Positions 22,943 through 32,900 of a DNA stretch of 64,000 bases are shown here, piece by piece (within the stretch, counting starts at the first letter, position 1; every line of letters begins with the position of its first letter). Location: positions 5,200,033 through 5,264,032 of the forward strand of contig NC_135194.1 of the NCBI RefSeq assembly GCF_050948175.1. Direction: 5' to 3'. The notes under the pieces are model-generated. The model was not told the DNA's origin. It saw only the letters and a list, made by a program, of their open reading frames with translations, and did not search any database. Source of the DNA: Xylocopa sonorina. Lineage: Eukaryota; Arthropoda; Insecta; Hymenoptera; Apidae. A program made the position numbers and the translations under genes.

Positions 22943-25900
22943 ATATCACCGGGAAAGCAAGCACGCCTACCGTGATAATTAAATCCGATCATTTAATCTG
23001 TCCAACCCGATTTATGATAGACACCGGGGCAGAGATAAACATTATCAAACGATCGGCATTAAAATCCTCCGCGCGAATCGACTCTTCGGAAATAGTGATT
23101 ATAACGGGTGTAACCGACGGCAAAACAGCCACCTTAGGGACGGTGAACCTGGTAATCTTCGACCGCGTCGTCCCCTTCAATGTAGTCGAGGACAATTTTC
23201 CCTTAAAGCCTAACGGAATCCTCGGCTCGGGCTTTTGTAAGGACGCGGAAATTTCCTTCCTTAAGAAATTTATCAAATGGAACGGGCAGAAAATCCCTTT
23301 CGTAGAGGATGTCGAGCCAACCGAAGAACCGTCGTCGCGCCCGGAGACCGCTCCTCACTTACCAGCGAAAAATAAACAAACGTCGCGCACTAAATCTATT
23401 TCTCCTCCGACGCCGCCGCAATCATCGCCCCCTCCGAAACGCGATGCACCGGCGAAATCTAAACCCAGAACGGATAAGAAGGCCGTTTCTTCGAAGCAAA
23501 GAGATCAGATCTCGATTCCTCCGCGATCAAATGTCGGAATAAAGGTTCGCGTGATAAACTCCGATATCCCAGAAGGAATAATTCCGAGAATTAATTTAGC
23601 ACCGGGAATATTTTTCGGGAACGCCCTAGTCAGAGTGGTCCATGGCAAGGCGATTACAAGAATAATAAATTCATCAGATCGCACGATCAAAATCGCATTG
23701 CCAGACGTAAAACTCGAACCGGCTCAAATTATGACTCCCCTCCACGAGGAGGGCAGTCCCTCTCTGTTTCCAATTTTTTCCAATTCAAAAAAATACGCTG
23801 TATCCGCCGCACCGATCGGCTCTTCCCACAAAAGGGAAATTTCTACTTCTATTTCAAATCAGACATCGTATTCGACACGCGAGCTTCCTCCTTCTCGGTG
23901 CCAAGTAATAAACAAGCACCGAATTTCCTACGCGCAAGCGGTAAAAACCAATGTAAAGCGAGATGCAAAATCGAAATCTCCGCTATCACCGCAAACCGCC
24001 GACTCTCCGCAATCTCGCGTGGACCGTATACTCAGTCTCCTTCGTCTCGATCACCTCAATAAGGAGGAAAAAGAACACGTCGTCCGCCTCGTCGAAAGCT
24101 CGCAGCATCTCTTCCATATCCAAGGCGACAAATTAGGACACACTTCGGCCACCACGCATAAAATACCAACCGTTGACGACCGACCCGTCAACGTGAAGCA
24201 ATATCGCTTTCCCCCGGCACATAAGGAGGAAATTCGCCGTCAAGTCGAACACTTTTTACAAAACGATGTCATCTCTCCGTCCAAATCGCCTTATAATTCA
24301 CCACTGTGGGTAGTGCCCAAGAAGCCTGATTCCTTGGGCAATAAACAGTGGCGCGTCGTTATCGACTACCGAGCTCTGAACGAGAAGTCTGTCGCCGACG
24401 CGTACCCCCTCCCTTGCATCACGGAGATTCTCGATCAGCTCGGTAGCGCGAAATACTTCAGTACTTTCGATCTCGCGAGCGGGTTCCATCAGATCCCTAT
24501 GGAACCCGCCGACGCTCCGAAAACCGCTTTTTCTACGCCTCACGGGCACTATGAGTTCAAAAGAATGCCCTTCGGGTTGAAAAACGCGCCCGCGACGTTC
24601 CAGAGGCTGATGGACAACGTCCTCTCCGGCCTCCAGGGGAACGAGGTATTCGTCTACCTCGATGATATCGTGGTCTACGCCAGCTCTCTGCAGGAGCACC
24701 GAGTAAAATTTGAAAAATTAACAAAAAGGCTCAAGGAAGCCAACCTAGTTTTGCAACCTGATAAGTGCGAATTCCTGCGAAGAGAGGTTAGCTATTTAGG
24801 CCACATTATCAGCGAGCACGGGGTAAAACCGGACCCCGCGAAAATAAGCGCGGTGAAAAATTTTCCACGTCCACAGAACGCCAAACAAATTAAACAATTC
24901 CTCGGTCTTGCGGGATATTACAGGCGTTTCATTGCTAATTTCTCGCGTATCGCTAAACCTCTGACCAATCTGTTAAAAAAGGACGCGCCTTTCGTGTGGC
25001 GCAACGATCAAGAAAACTCATTTGTACAACTTCGCGATTGCCTGTGCGAGGCTCCTATACTCCAATATCCGAACTTTAAGCAGCCGTTCGTTATAACCAC
25101 CGATGCATCTGCCGAAGCGATCGGCGCTATTCTCAGTCAAGGCCCGATAGGTCGCGATCTGCCGATCGCGTACACGTCGCGATTACTCAATACTGCGGAG
25201 CGAAATTATTCTACGATCGAGAAGGAGTGTCTGGCGATCGTCTACGCCGTCCACTATTTCCGGCCATACATCTACGGTAACCAGTTCAAACTCGTTACCG
25301 ACCATCGGCCGTTAGTGTGGATGAACTCGGTCAAAGATCCATCCAGTAGACTCGTTCGTTGGAGGCTTAAGCTTGCTGAATTTGATTATGAGATGGTATA
25401 CAAAAGCGGCAAAACCAACCTCAATGCGGACGCACTATCGCGGAATCCCGCCCGAGTTTTCCCGCTTTCCCACGCACTTGATTCGGAGGATGACATCTTC
25501 GATGTCTCCCCGGAAGTTCGAAGGAAATACACCACTCCAGCTCCTCCTCCTACACCGGTAACGTCGGGAACCGACGTACCGACGCCCGACGCTCCCTCAC
25601 TTACCGACACCTCGTCAACTCCGCACACAACCGATAATCCCGAAATCTATGTCCCTGCACCGAATGAATACATCAGGCGAGAGCCTTTGTTTAAATACAG
25701 TCGCGACTCACTGTCAACCAGACGAGACAATATTGTCATTTTCGTCACGCAGTCAGGACACCCTTACGACGCGGGTGCCCAAGAACTCGAAAAAACCGGA
25801 CAATTCCTTCCCAACGAAAACATCGTCCTTTCCAGATCCAAAGTTGTGAAAATAGAAAACGAGTACCAAATCCAGCTTCCGATCGTGGAACATCCAAGCC

Positions 25901-27687
25901 GATCAGTCGATTTCCAAACCACGGTCGAAGCATTTCGATCACTATACGACGTCGTAAACGAACTCCAGTTAACAACATTCAGTATCGCACAGATCTCCCT
26001 TGATTCTATTCCATGGTCCCGAATCCGAAAAATCCTCGAGGACCTATTTTACGAATCGAACGTTCAAATAACGGTCTGTCAGGGGCTGATTCGAACTCCG
26101 CCAGTCCAAGATAGACTGAAAATAATACAGGAGAACCACGACACACCTGTGGGAGGCCACAAGGGTGTGAATAAAACATACACTCGTATTAGGCAACAAT
26201 ACTTTTGGCCCAATATGAAGTTGCAAATCCAAGAATACATCGGCAAATGCAAAAGCTGCCAAACGGAAAAACTGGTCAGAGTAAAAACGAGACAACCTCT
26301 CACTCTAACCGATACCCCCGGCAGGGCTTTTGACAAAATCTCGATGGACGTTATGGGTCCTCTTCCCGAAACACCAGATGGTTTCACAAACATATTAACA
26401 ATCCAAGACCTACTAACAAAATTCTCCGTCGCAATTCCCCTTAAAACCACCACGGCCGTAGACATTGCGGATGCATTGATTCGAGAGTTTATCTGTAAGT
26501 TCGGATGCCCCAAGGGCATACTGACAGATCAGGGCTCCAATTTTATAAATAGCCTGATAAAAGCCATCGCTATCAAATTCAGAATCAAGCAGTACAAGTC
26601 CACCGCATTCCATCCGCAAACGAACGGGTCCGTCGAAAGATCTCACCACGTCTTGGCCGAGTATCTGAAACACTATATCGAGTCGAGTAACGAATGGGAG
26701 AAATGGTTACCGTACGCGATGTTCGCATACAACACCAGCGTACACGAGGGTACGTTATACACCCCTCACGAACTAGTGTTCGGTAGAATAGCTAGAACGC
26801 CATCAGCCACTCCTTTTCAAGACAACACCGAAAATGAGACATACAGCGACTATCTCATTCAACTCAACGAAAGAATTTCCAAATCGCAGGAGCTCGCCAA
26901 AGATAATTTAGATAACGCCAAACGCAGATCGAAATTCTATTACGACCGCAAAGTCAATGTCAAAAATTTCGAGGCAGGACAGTGGGTGTACCTTTTAAAG
27001 GAACCAAATAAGCATAAATTCCAAGCTCAGTATTCAGGACCCTACCGAATACTCGAAATTTTAGGCAACTGCAACGTAAAGTTAAATGTAAAGGGTCGAC
27101 ATAAAATCGTACACACGAACAAAATTAAGCTATGTAAACGAATGCAAGGTATGCACAGTGTGAATGCGAATGAGTTAAAAATAAGAAAAACTGGAACTGT
27201 AGTCAGTGAATATAGTGTAAAAGACGCTGAAAGCGAAAGTGAACAAAGTGGAATGAACAAGTCAACGAGAAGCATCAACCGCGGTCCAGCGGTCATCCAC
27301 CCTCGCCGGGATGAATCAGGAGAGAGCCTCCAACCCCTGCGACAGTCAACCAGGGGAACCACGAAACGGGCCCAGCAGTCCGACACACGCTCCACAGACA
27401 AGAGATCTCGGCATTGCCGAGATTCTTTTTCCAAGGGGGGTGGTGTGACGTCAGGCGCACCGCCTGCCACCCTCTGGCGCCAACCAGCATCCGCAGCATC
27501 CGCAACCGGGACACCGCTCTCCCGCCAGCACCTGTATCAGCATCCCCCGTACACGGGCCGCACGACGATTCGACGCCCAGAGACGAGGAGACAACGCTAC
27601 GAGGATGAGGAATACCTCCCCGCGTACGAATCCCGATCACCTGCGATCACACAACCGTACGCTTACTTTTCATACACGCGATTCTAG
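22834..27687 (+). CDS. pol: Pol polyprotein (PR, RT, RNase H, macro-like, integrase), made by -1 frameshift
   Basis: It copies element RNA into DNA and inserts it into the genome. The frame is open from 22810; translation should enter at 22834 after slippage, giving 1617 Pol residues. Counting from the GTG at 22972 as residue 1: aspartic protease with DTGA at 17-20 and an ILG flap-like motif at 83-85; spacer about 110-400; reverse transcriptase about 408-613 with catalytic Asp500 and YLDD at 562-565; RNase H about 704-823 with Asp711, Glu752, Asp777 and Asp820; macro-like segment about 917-1037; integrase about 1040-1390 with His1056, His1063, Cys1093, Cys1096, Asp1126, Asp1186 and Glu1222 (exactly 35 residues between the last two) and GPY at 1356-1358. 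The last 182 residues are basic and low in complexity, and cross the polypurine tract into the 3' LTR. No stop or frameshift breaks it, and catalytic residues are present. Confidence 0.95.
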   Translation, partial: RRWPPYPPRDRSRGPTANTNSRSEQFRRGSRRNAAINITGKASTPTVIIKSDHLICPTRFMIDTGAEINIIKRSALKSSARIDSSEIVIITGVTDGKTATLGTVNLVIFDRVVPFNVVEDNFPLKPNGILGSGFCKDAEISFLKKFIKWNGQKIPFVEDVEPTEEPSSRPETAPHLPAKNKQTSRTKSISPPTPPQSSPPPKRDAPAKSKPRTDKKAVSSKQRDQISIPPRSNVGIKVRVINSDIPEGIIPRINLAPGIFFGNALVRVVHGKAITRIINSSDRTIKIALPDVKLEPAQIMTPLHEEGSPSLFPIFSNSKKYAVSAAPIGSSHKREISTSISNQTSYSTRELPPSRCQVINKHRISYAQAVKTNVKRDAKSKSPLSPQTADSPQSRVDRILSLLRLDHLNKEEKEHVVRLVESSQHLFHIQGDKLGHTSATTHKIPTVDDRPVNVKQYRFPPAHKEEIRRQVEHFLQNDVISPSKSPYNSPLWVVPKKPDSLGNKQWRVVIDYRALNEKSVADAYPLPCITEILDQLGSAKYFSTFDLASGFHQIPMEPADAPKTAFSTPHGHYEFKRMPFGLKNAPATFQRLMDNVLSGLQGNEVFVYLDDIVVYASSLQEHRVKFEKLTKRLKEANLVLQPDKCEFLRREVSYLGHIISEHGVKPDPAKISAVKNFPRPQNAKQIKQFLGLAGYYRRFIANFSRIAKPLTNLLKKDAPFVWRNDQENSFVQLRDCLCEAPILQYPNFKQPFVITTDASAEAIGAILSQGPIGRDLPIAYTSRLLNTAERNYSTIEKECLAIVYAVHYFRPYIYGNQFKLVTDHRPLVWMNSVKDPSSRLVRWRLKLAEFDYEMVYKSGKTNLNADALSRNPARVFPLSHALDSEDDIFDVSPEVRRKYTTPAPPPTPVTSGTDVPTPDAPSLTDTSSTPHTTDNPEIYVPAPNEYIRREPLFKYSRDSLSTRRDNIVIFVTQSGHPYDAGAQELEKTGQFLPNENIVLSRSKVVKIENEYQIQLPIVEHPSRSVDFQTTVEAFRSLYDVVNELQLTTFSIAQISLDSIPWSRIRKILEDLFYESNVQITVCQGLIRTPPVQDRLKIIQENHDTPVGGHKGVNKTYTRIRQQYFWPNMKLQIQEYIGKCKSCQTEKLVRVKTRQPLTLTDTPGRAFDKISMDVMGPLPETPDGFTNILTIQDLLTKFSVAIPLKTTTAVDIADALIREFICKFGCPKGILTDQGSNFINSLIKAIAIKFRIKQYKSTAFHPQTNGSVERSHHVLAEYLKHYIESSNEWEKWLPYAMFAYNTSVHEGTLYTPHELVFGRIARTPSATPFQDNTENETYSDYLIQLNERISKSQELAKDNLDNAKRRSKFYYDRKVNVKNFEAGQWVYLLKEPNKHKFQAQYSGPYRILEILGNCNVKLNVKGRHKIVHTNKIKLCKRMQGMHSVNANELKIRKTGTVVSEYSVKDAESESEQSGMNKSTRSINRGPAVIHPRRDESGESLQPLRQSTRGTTKRAQQSDTRSTDKRSRHCRDSFSKGGGVTSGAPPATLWRQPASAASATGTPLSRQHLYQHPPYTGRTTIRRPETRRQRYEDEEYLPAYESRSPAITQPYAYFSYTRF
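23512..23727 (+). other. pol: PR-RT spacer domain of Pol, beta-rich, function unknown
   Basis: Residues about 181-252 (numbered from 22972) lie between protease and reverse transcriptase and are bounded by proline/serine/lysine-rich linkers. The pattern (IPPRS, VKVRV, a G-I-I turn, NALVRV, GKA, IINSSD, LEP) alternates hydrophobic residues as in a beta-sandwich. A similar segment occurs at this position in many Ty3/gypsy polyproteins. A dUTPase-like fold is a guess. Confidence 0.4.
25720..26082 (+). other. pol: Macro-domain-like segment between RNase H and integrase
   Basis: Residues about 917-1037 (numbered from 22972) follow the pattern of ALC1/TARG1-type macro domains. There is an opening strand IVIFVTQSG; a helix with AQELEKTG; strands around VVKIENEYQIQLPIV; a helix VEAFRSLYDVVNEL; a strand-loop FSIAQISLDSIPW; and a helix RIRKILEDLF followed by the strand VQITVC. 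The Asp of SLD (1011) falls where such proteins have a conserved Asp after a GCG loop. The glycine-rich loops and the lysine used for catalysis in TARG1 are not evident. It may therefore bind a ligand, act as a spacer, or be degenerate. The assignment comes from pattern reading only. Confidence 0.5.
27405..27423 (+). other. Hairpin just upstream of the polypurine tract
   Basis: ATCTCGGC (27405-27412), loop ATT, GCCGAGAT (27416-27423): a perfect 8-bp stem followed by TTCTTTTT. It lies within the pol tail, 10 nt before the tract that primes plus-strand DNA. Its role is unknown. Confidence 0.5.
27433..27443 (+). other. Polypurine tract
   Basis: AAGGGGGGTGG lies directly against the 3' LTR start at 27444. 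A G-rich tract here primes plus-strand synthesis in LTR retroelements. The single T is tolerated in many gypsy tracts. Pol is still open across it (encoding Lys-Gly-Gly-Gly). Confidence 0.85.
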
Positions 27688-28925
27688 ATTAAGCACTCTA
27701 CACGAATCATGTACATACACAACCCAACACACACCTAAATATAAGCAGATATTTGTACAATCATAATTTCTAAGTCGTATAGAATATAAGCTGCGATGCG
27801 CGCCCGCGCGCACTCGACGCTCGCGGCTCACGCTGAACGCGAGCCGCACCCCACTCCGAGTGGCCGCCCCACTCCGATCGTACGCCCCACTCACGGGGCC
27901 CAGCGACTCGCGCGCCACGCAACCCGAGGAGGTCGCGGACGCGCGACCGAGAGAGGAGTTCCTTCGAGTCCGATCTCCGAGACGGTTCTAATCTCAACCT
28001 CCGAGCAATACGCTCCCCTGCCACGAGCTATCAGCTCTCATGCAGCCGACTCTATCGCATCTCCCTTAGCGGAGTCCTTATTATAACTTATTACTATTTC
28101 CATTTCATATTATATCGTTAGTTGATAACTTAGACTTAGTAAAGTGTAGTAGGATAGTTATATTATAGAATATACTCTTGTTTTACCAAATCCAAGTCTC
28201 TTTATTCGAATACAAGTTCCTTAAATTCTATTCCACGTGTACGCTCGCGATTCTTATTCAATTCACACGATTCATCTGCGACAGCTCTGTACGCTGGACA
28301 GTCTTTGAGCGCACCAACGCTCGACTGCTCTCGCTGCATTCCTATCGTATCCAAGGTATCTTGAACAAGGATCGACCTCGGTAAGCCAGAGCGCACCATC
28401 GCTTGGCCGAGCCGTATTCCGTCCTAGTGCAAGCGCCTTTGATGAATCCCGAGCCTCCGAAAAGGCGTACACGACGCGCGGGTAGGAAAGAATATCTACG
28501 CCGTCTCATTCGCGAATACGCGAGTTGTACTTCCGGACATCCATACGTCTGCAATGCTGTTTCCGTTCCTGCGAAGGAGGTCTTCGCAGCCGTACGTCCA
28601 ATTCGAATCCAGGATCGCCCGGTTCCAGCGCCAGTTCCCTCCAGCCGTAGCTCGCCTGCCTGGAGACTCATTCCCGTCGACGCTCCGCCGATCCAGCCGT
28701 ACGCCGCTGCTATTCCGGTCACGGATCCACGGCGCCACAGATACCTGGAACGAGAGGCGAAACAGTATTAAGAAGACGTCGAAAGGTAAGTGTTAGGCGT
28801 AATTTTGGTTAGATCGAGTTCCGACCGCCAACGAACCCGGCCCCAGCGCAATTCGCGTAGGTTTTTCGGGAAAGGCAACGAATCGTGCCATCGGATCGAG
28901 CGCAAACGCACCTCGGGACGTGACA
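27444..28925 (+). repeat. 3' LTR (1482 bp)
   Basis: Same length as the 5' LTR and, by eye, identical except for one transition (28555). Its first 244 nt are also the end of the pol reading frame, which stops with TAG at 27685-27687. It ends ACGTGACA directly against the ATAT duplication. Confidence 0.96.
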
Positions 28926-28929
28926 ATAT
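28926..28929. repeat. Target-site duplication, right copy (ATAT)
   Basis: ATAT directly follows the 3' LTR and continues into CGCATCTC of the satellite. A 4-bp duplication is usual for Ty3/gypsy integrases. Confidence 0.92.
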
Positions 28930-29920
28930 CGCATCTCATTGCTATGGTTCATGGTAAGATATAATATGATTTACGAATTGTTATGTATTCCTCGTCTACA
29001 CTTCAAATGAATGTAAATGCGACACTTCCTTGCTAGGAAATAGCGCCTGCAGATGTCTAGGTATCGTAGCGATAGAGTTCTAGTGCTTCTTAAAACGCGA
29101 TATCGCATCTCATTTCTATGGTTCATGGTAAGATATAATATGATTTGCGAAGTGTTATGTATTCCTCGTCTACACTTCATATGAATGTAAATGCGACACT
29201 TCCTTGCAAGGAAATAGCGTTTGCAGATGTCTACCTATCGTAGCAATAGAGTACAAATGCTTCTTAAAACGCGATATCGCATCTCATTGCTATGGTTCAT
29301 GGTAAGATATAATATGATTTGCGAATTGTTATGTATTCCTCGTCTACACTTCAAATGAATGTAAATGCGACACTTCCTTGCTAGGAAATAGCGCCTGCAG
29401 ATGTCTAGGTATCGTAGCGATAGAGTTCTAATGCTTCTTAAAACGCGATATCGCATCTCATTTCTATGGTTCATGGTAAGATATAATATGATTTGCGAAG
29501 TGTTATGCATTCCTCGTCTACGATTCAAATGAATGTAAATGCGACACTTCCTTGCAAGGAAATAGCGTTTGCAGATGTCTACGTATCGTAGCAATACAGT
29601 TCTTATGACTCTTAAAACGCGATATCGCATCTCATTTCTATGTTTCATGGTAAGATTTAATATGATTTGCGATGTGTCATGTATTCCTCGTCTACACTTC
29701 AAATGAATGTGAATGCGATACTTCCTCGCTAGTAAATAGCGTTTGCAGAAGTCTACGTATCGTTGCAATAGAGTTCTTATGATTCTTAAGACGCGATATC
29801 GCATCTCATTTCTATGGTTCATGGTAAGATATAATATGATTTGCGAAGTGTTATGTATTCCTCGTCTACACTTCAAATGAATGTAAATGCGACACTTCCT
29901 TGCTAGGAAATAGCGTCTGC
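28926..29920. repeat. Right flank of the insertion, paralogous to 52916-53910
   Basis: This stretch matches 52916 onward at an offset of 23990 bp, with about one visible difference in the first 200 bp (GATTTACG against GATTTGCG). It diverges near 29.92 kb. The offset differs from that of the left flank by exactly 8883 bp, which is the element (8879) plus one 4-bp target duplication. Confidence 0.85.
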
Positions 29921-32900
29921 AGATGTCTAGGTATCGTAGCGATAGAGTTCTAATACTTCTTAAAACGCGATATCGCATCTCATTTCTATGGTTCATGGTA
30001 AGATATAATATGATTTGCGAAGTGTTATGCATTCCTCGTCTACGATTCAAATGAATGTAAATGCGACACTTCCTTGCAAGGAAATAGCGTTTGCAGATGT
30101 CTACGTATCGTAGCAATAGAGTTCTTATGACTCTTAAAACGCGATATCGCATCTCATTTCTATGTTTCATGGTAAGATTTAATATGATTTGCGAAGTGTT
30201 ATGTATTCCTCGTCTACACTTCATATGAATGTAAATGCGACACTTCCTTGCAAGGAAATAGCGTTTGCAGATGTCTACCTATCGTAGCAATAGGGTTCTA
30301 ATGCTTCTTAAAACGCGATATCGCATCTCATTTCTATGTTTCATGTTAAGATATAATATGATTTGCGAAGTGTTATGTATTCCTCGTCTACACTTCATAT
30401 GAATGTAAATGCGACACTTCCTTGCAAGGAAATAGCGTTTGCAGATGTCTACCTATCGTAGCAATAGGGTTCTAATGCTTCTTAAAACGCGATATCGCAT
30501 CTCATTTCTATGTTTCATGTTAAGATATAATATGATTTGCGAAGTGTTATGTATTCCTCGTCTACACTTCAAATGAATGTGAATGCGACACTTCCCCGCT
30601 AGGAAATAGCGTTTGCAGAAGTCTACGTATCGTAGCAATAGAGTTCTTATGATCCTTAAAACGCGATATCGCATCTCGTTTCTATGTTTCATGGTAAGAT
30701 TTAATATGATTTGCGAAGTGTCATGTATTCCTCGTCTACACTTCAAATGAATGTAAATGCGACACTTCCTTGCAAGGAAATAGCGTTTGCAGATGTCTAC
30801 CTATCGTAGCAATAGAGTTCTAATGCTTGTTAAAACGAGATATTGCATCTCATATCTATGTTTCATGATAAGATATAATATGATTTGCGAAGTGTTACGT
30901 ATTCCTCGTCTACACTTCATATGAATGTAAATGCGACACTTCCTTGCAAGGAAATAGCGTTTGCAGATGTCTACCTATCGTAGCAATAGGGTTCTAATGC
31001 TTCTTAAAACGCGATATCGCATCTCATTTCTATGTTTCATGTTAAGATATAATATGATTTGCGAAGTGTTATGTATTCCTCGTCTACACTTCAAATGAAT
31101 GTGAATGCGACACTTCCTTGCAAGGAAATAGCGTTTGCAGATGTCTACGTATCGTAGCAATAGAGTTCTTATGACTCTTAAAACGCGATATCGCATCTCA
31201 TTTCTATGTTTCATGGTAAGATTTAATATGATTTGCGAAGTGTCATGTATTCCTCGTCTACACTTCAAATGAATGTGAATGCGACATTTCCTTGCTAGGA
31301 AATAGCGTCCGCAGATGTCTAGGTATCGTAGCGATAGAGTTCTAATGCTTCTTAAAACGCGATATCGCATCTCATTTCTATGTTTCATGGTAAGATATAA
31401 TATGATTTGCGAAGTGTTATGTATTCCTCGTCTACACTTCATATGAATGTAAATGCGACACTTCCTTGCAAGGAAATAGCGTTTGCAGATGTCTACCTAT
31501 CGTAGCAATAGAGTACTAATGCTTCTTAAAACGCGATATCGCATCTCATTGCTATGGTTCATGGTAAGATATAATATGATTTGCGAATTGTTATGTATTC
31601 CTCGTCTACACTTCAAATGAATGTATATGCGACACTTCCTTGCTAGGAAATAGCGCCTGCAGATGTCTAGGTATCGTAGCGATAGAGTTCTAGTGCTTCT
31701 TAAAACGCGATATCGCATCTCATTTCTATGGTTCATGGTAAGATATAATATGATTTGCGAAGTGTTATGCATTCCTCGTCTACGATTCAAATGAATGTAA
31801 ATGCGCCACTTCCTTGCAAGGAAATAGCGTTTGCAGATGTCTACGTATCGTAGCAATAGAGTTCTTATGACTCTTAAAACGCGATATCGCATCTCATTTC
31901 TATGTTTCATGGTAAGATTTAATATGATTTGCGAAGTGTCATGTATTCCTCGTCTACACTTCAAATGAATGTGAATGCGATACTTCCTCGCTAGGAAATA
32001 GCGTTTGCAGAAGTCTACGTATCGTTGCAATAGAGTTCTTATGATTCTTAAAACGCGATATCGCATCTCATTTCTATGGTTCATGGTAAGATATAATATG
32101 ATTTGCGAAGTGTTATGTATTCCTCGTCTACACTTCATATGAATGTAAATGCGACACTTCCTTGCAAGGAAATAGCGTTTGCAGATGTCTACCTATCGTA
32201 GCAATAGAGTACTAATGCTTCTTAAAACGCGAAATCGCATCTCATTGCTATGGTTCATGGTAAGATATAATATGATTTGCGAATTGTTATGTATTCCTCG
32301 TCTACACTTCAAATGAATGTAAATGCGACACTTCCTTGTTAGGAAATAGCGGCTGCAGATGTCTAGGTATCGTAGCGATAGAGTTCTAATGCTTCTTAAA
32401 ACGCGATATCGCATCTCATTTCTATGGTTCATGGTAAGATATAATATGATTTGCGAAGTGTTATGCATTCCTCGTCTACGATTCAAATGAATGTAAATGC
32501 GACACTTCCTTGCAAGGAAATAGCGTTTGCAGATGTCTACGTATCGTAGCAATAGAGTTCTTATGACTCTTAAAACGCGATATCGCATCTCATTTCTATG
32601 TTTCATGGTAAGATTTAATATGATTTGCGAAGTGTCATGTATTCCTCGTCTACACTTCAAATGAATGTGAATGCGATACTTCCTCGCTAGTAAATAGCGT
32701 TTGCAGAAGTCTACGTATCGTAGCGATAGAGTTCTAGTGCTTCTTAAAACGCGATATCGCATCTCATTTCTATGGTTCATGGTAAGATATAATATGATTT
32801 GCGAAGTGTTATGTATTCCTCGTCTACACTTCAAATGAATGTAAATGCGACACTTCCTTGCTAGGAAATAGCGTCTGCAGATGTCTAGGTATCGTAGCGA

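Larger units (their letters stand above)
20047..28925 (+). mobile_element. Complete Ty3/gypsy-type LTR retrotransposon
   Basis: An 8879-bp element with, in order: 5' LTR, putative primer-binding site, gag, -1 frameshift signal, pol (PR-RT-RNase H-macro-like segment-IN), polypurine tract and 3' LTR. Domain order with integrase after RNase H places it in Ty3/gypsy rather than Copia. The YLDD reverse transcriptase box, DD35E integrase and GPY motif agree, and there is no chromodomain. No env-like third frame exists between integrase and the 3' LTR. LTRs begin TGT and end ACA and are flanked by an ATAT duplication. Both main frames are open and the LTRs differ at one base, so the copy is young and potentially autonomous. 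Its base composition is clearly richer in G+C than the satellite. I do not recognise the family name. Confidence 0.97.

Noticed and set aside
22972..22974. GTG as a separate start codon for pol
   Set aside because: The pol frame is already open from 22810, overlaps gag by 133 nt and contains a correctly phased slippery site. A GTG start would be unusual in a eukaryotic element.
24298..24699. Minus-strand frame antisense to the reverse transcriptase, and similar frames antisense to the rest of gag-pol
   Set aside because: Shadows of the strongly coding plus-strand frame. They contain no recognisable domain.
27142..27443. Env or third open reading frame between integrase and 3' LTR
   Set aside because: Only the pol tail is open here. 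There is no signal peptide or transmembrane segment, so the element has no env.
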